From: Streptomyces benahoarensis
GTDB lineage: Bacteria > Actinomycetota > Actinomycetes > Streptomycetales > Streptomycetaceae
Direction: 5' to 3'
DNA: 39,384 nt
Assembly: GCF_007280575.1 (NCBI RefSeq)
Contig: NZ_VKJP01000017.1
Coordinates: forward strand, 1 to 39,384
The position numbers and the translations under genes are program-made. The notes below the pieces were generated by a model that ran no database searches, was not told the origin of the DNA, and was given only the letters and a program-made list of their open reading frames with translations. This document shows, piece by piece, positions 38,162 through 39,384 of this stretch. Position 1 is the first letter of the stretch. Each line of letters opens with the position of its first letter.

Positions 38162-39338
38162 CTACACGTCGCGCTTCGACTGGGCGGCGAAGGCGGCGCC
38201 CAGGACGACCGCGGTGACGCCGATCAGGATCCAGAGGGGCTCCCAGCCCTGCGGGCCGGTGTCCGTGCCGAGGAACGGGTTGCCGTACAGCGACGCCAGC
38301 GAGTTGGGCACCGAGTACTCGATCAGGGCTTTGCTCACCGACTTCAGGCTCTCCGAGCCGAGCATGAAGACCGCCAGCAGCATCGGCAGCAGCACCAGGC
38401 CGAGCATGGCGCTGATGGCGCCCGCGGAGTGCCGCAGCAGCGAGCCGACGGCGAGCGCCAGCAGGCCGAGCACCGAGACGTACAGACCGGCGCCGACGGT
38501 GACCCGGAACCATTCGCCGGACGTCGGGTCCGGGCCGCTGACCATGCCGTTGGTGAGCACGGCGACGAGCGTGGTGGTGATCGTCGTGATGACGAAGGCC
38601 AGCGCGGTGAAGACGATCGCCTTGGCGGCGAGCACCCGGGCGCGGCGGGGGCAGGCGGTCATCGTCGTACGGATCATGCCCGTGCCGTACTCGGACGAGA
38701 TGACCAGGACGCCGAGCGGGATGATGCAGAGCGTGCCGAGCAGGACGCCGAAGAACGCCATGCCGAGCTTGGGGTCGACGTACCGCTGCGTGCCCAGCGC
38801 GAGGGCGGTCAGCGTGCCGATGCCGAAGATCAGGACGAAGAGCGCACCCAGCGTCCACAGCGTCGAGCGGACCGAACGGATCTTGGTCCACTCGGAGGCG
38901 AGCGCATGCCCGAGGTGGGTGGAGCGCACCGGGATCGGCGAGGTGTACCCGGCGGGCGCACCCTGGGGCGCGCCGGGATGCGGCTGCCCCTGGTGGAACG
39001 CGGGGCCGGGCTGCTGCGCAGGGGCGCCGGGCCCCTGGGCGGGCGGCTGCGGGGCCTGCGGGGCGCCCGCCTGCGGGATCTGCGCGGCGGGGCCCGGCTG
39101 ACCGGCCGGTACCGGGGCACCGGGCTGAGGGGCGCCGGGGCCCGGCTGACCGGGCGGGGCGGCCGGGGCCTTCAGCATCATCGTGCCGGGCTCCTTGGCC
39201 AGGCCGCCACCGGCCGCCAGCGGCTGCGGCGGCGGGCCGTCGCCCTGGTGCGCGGGGAGCTGCTGGGCCGTGAGCATCATCGTCCCGGCCTCACGGGCGG
39301 GCGGCTGCGGCACGGCGCCGAGCACGACGGTGCCGTGC
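38162..39338 (-). CDS. ABC-2 type transporter permease, 5'-truncated by the contig end
   Basis: About 392 residues remain. The C-terminal 240 form the ABC-2 permease: TSPIPVRSTHLGHALASEWTKIRSVRSTLW, then about six membrane helices, including GMAFFGVLLGTLCIIPLGVLV, with SSEYGTGMIRTTM typical of ABC-2 permeases. The N-terminal 150 residues are Pro/Gly/Ala/Gln-rich, with a repeated G-T-[VM]-[VM]-L motif three times. The true start lies outside the window. An apparent ATG at 39355 is created by adapter sequence. Substrate unknown. Confidence 0.88.
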
Positions 39339-39384
39339 CTGGCTCTTATACACATCTGACGCTGCCGCCGAATTAATCGGTGTA
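39339..39384 (-). other. Untrimmed Nextera/Tn5 sequencing adapter at contig end
   Basis: Positions 39339-39357 (CTGGCTCTTATACACATCT) match the Tn5 mosaic end CTGTCTCTTATACACATCT with one mismatch. GACGCTGCCGCCGA (39358-39371) matches the Nextera read adapter GACGCTGCCGACGA with one mismatch. Then come 8 bases in the place of an i5 index (39372-39379) and GTGTA, the first bases of the flow-cell primer part. The order and lengths fit exactly. This is artificial DNA. Confidence 0.95.

Noticed and set aside
39356..39384. Novel AT-rich element at the right end
   Set aside because: It is adapter sequence, not genome.

Overview
The window is about 39.4 kb of very GC-rich actinobacterial DNA, almost certainly from Streptomyces or a close relative. 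This rests on the strong G/C bias at third codon positions, the TANNNT-type -10 boxes, the GTG/TTG starts, U-tract-free hairpin terminators and the gene order. From memory that order matches the S. coelicolor core-chromosome block around SCO5353-SCO5390. No tRNA or rRNA gene, insertion sequence, prophage or CRISPR array was seen. The window ends at a contig end: the last 46 bases are an untrimmed Nextera (Tn5) sequencing adapter, not genome.

Layout. (1) 108-6323, plus strand: a degenerate ArgRS-like gene (nrtL) followed by lysA, hom, thrC and thrB, an aspartate-family amino acid cluster. (2) 6701-13501: rho, an LCP cell-wall ligase, rpmE, prfA, prmC and a Sua5/TsaC gene, a run of transcription-termination and translation genes. 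rho and rpmE each have a SigR-type promoter match. (3) 13501-17266: a phosphatase-like protein whose nucleophile is Ser instead of Cys, a divergent serine hydroxymethyltransferase, and a WecA/Rfe-type lipid-phosphate glycosyltransferase. (4) 17569-25528: the complete F1Fo ATP synthase operon atpIBEFHAGDC, with unusual RNA hairpins in the gaps before atpA and atpC, then a DUF2550 membrane protein. (5) 26110-29063: tandem hairpin repeats, a NarL-type two-component pair (minus) and a divergent membrane protein (plus). (6) 29152-31354: cobalamin adenosyltransferase (minus), 3-hydroxybutyryl-CoA dehydrogenase and a STAS-domain protein. (7) 31660-35559: a large P-loop ATPase with one membrane anchor and a Pro/Thr-rich tail, the mismatch endonuclease NucS (minus), and a small conserved Streptomyces protein. 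(8) 35712-39338: an LLM flavin oxidoreductase, a small zinc-finger protein, a frameshifted GNAT gene and a truncated ABC-2 permease.

How the parts relate: the first cluster makes Lys, Thr and Met precursors; the middle supplies translation termination, tRNA modification and cell-wall glycan assembly; the atp operon supplies energy. This is mainly housekeeping DNA and I did not find a new multi-gene defence or biosynthetic system. The most unusual items are the Cys-to-Ser phosphatase homologue, the nested RNA structure just before atpA, the hairpins between atpD and atpC, the alternative-pairing leader before hom, the long C-rich rho leader with a SigR-like promoter, the 63-bp tandem repeats that form the end of the DUF2550 gene, and the membrane-anchored ATPase beside a STAS protein.
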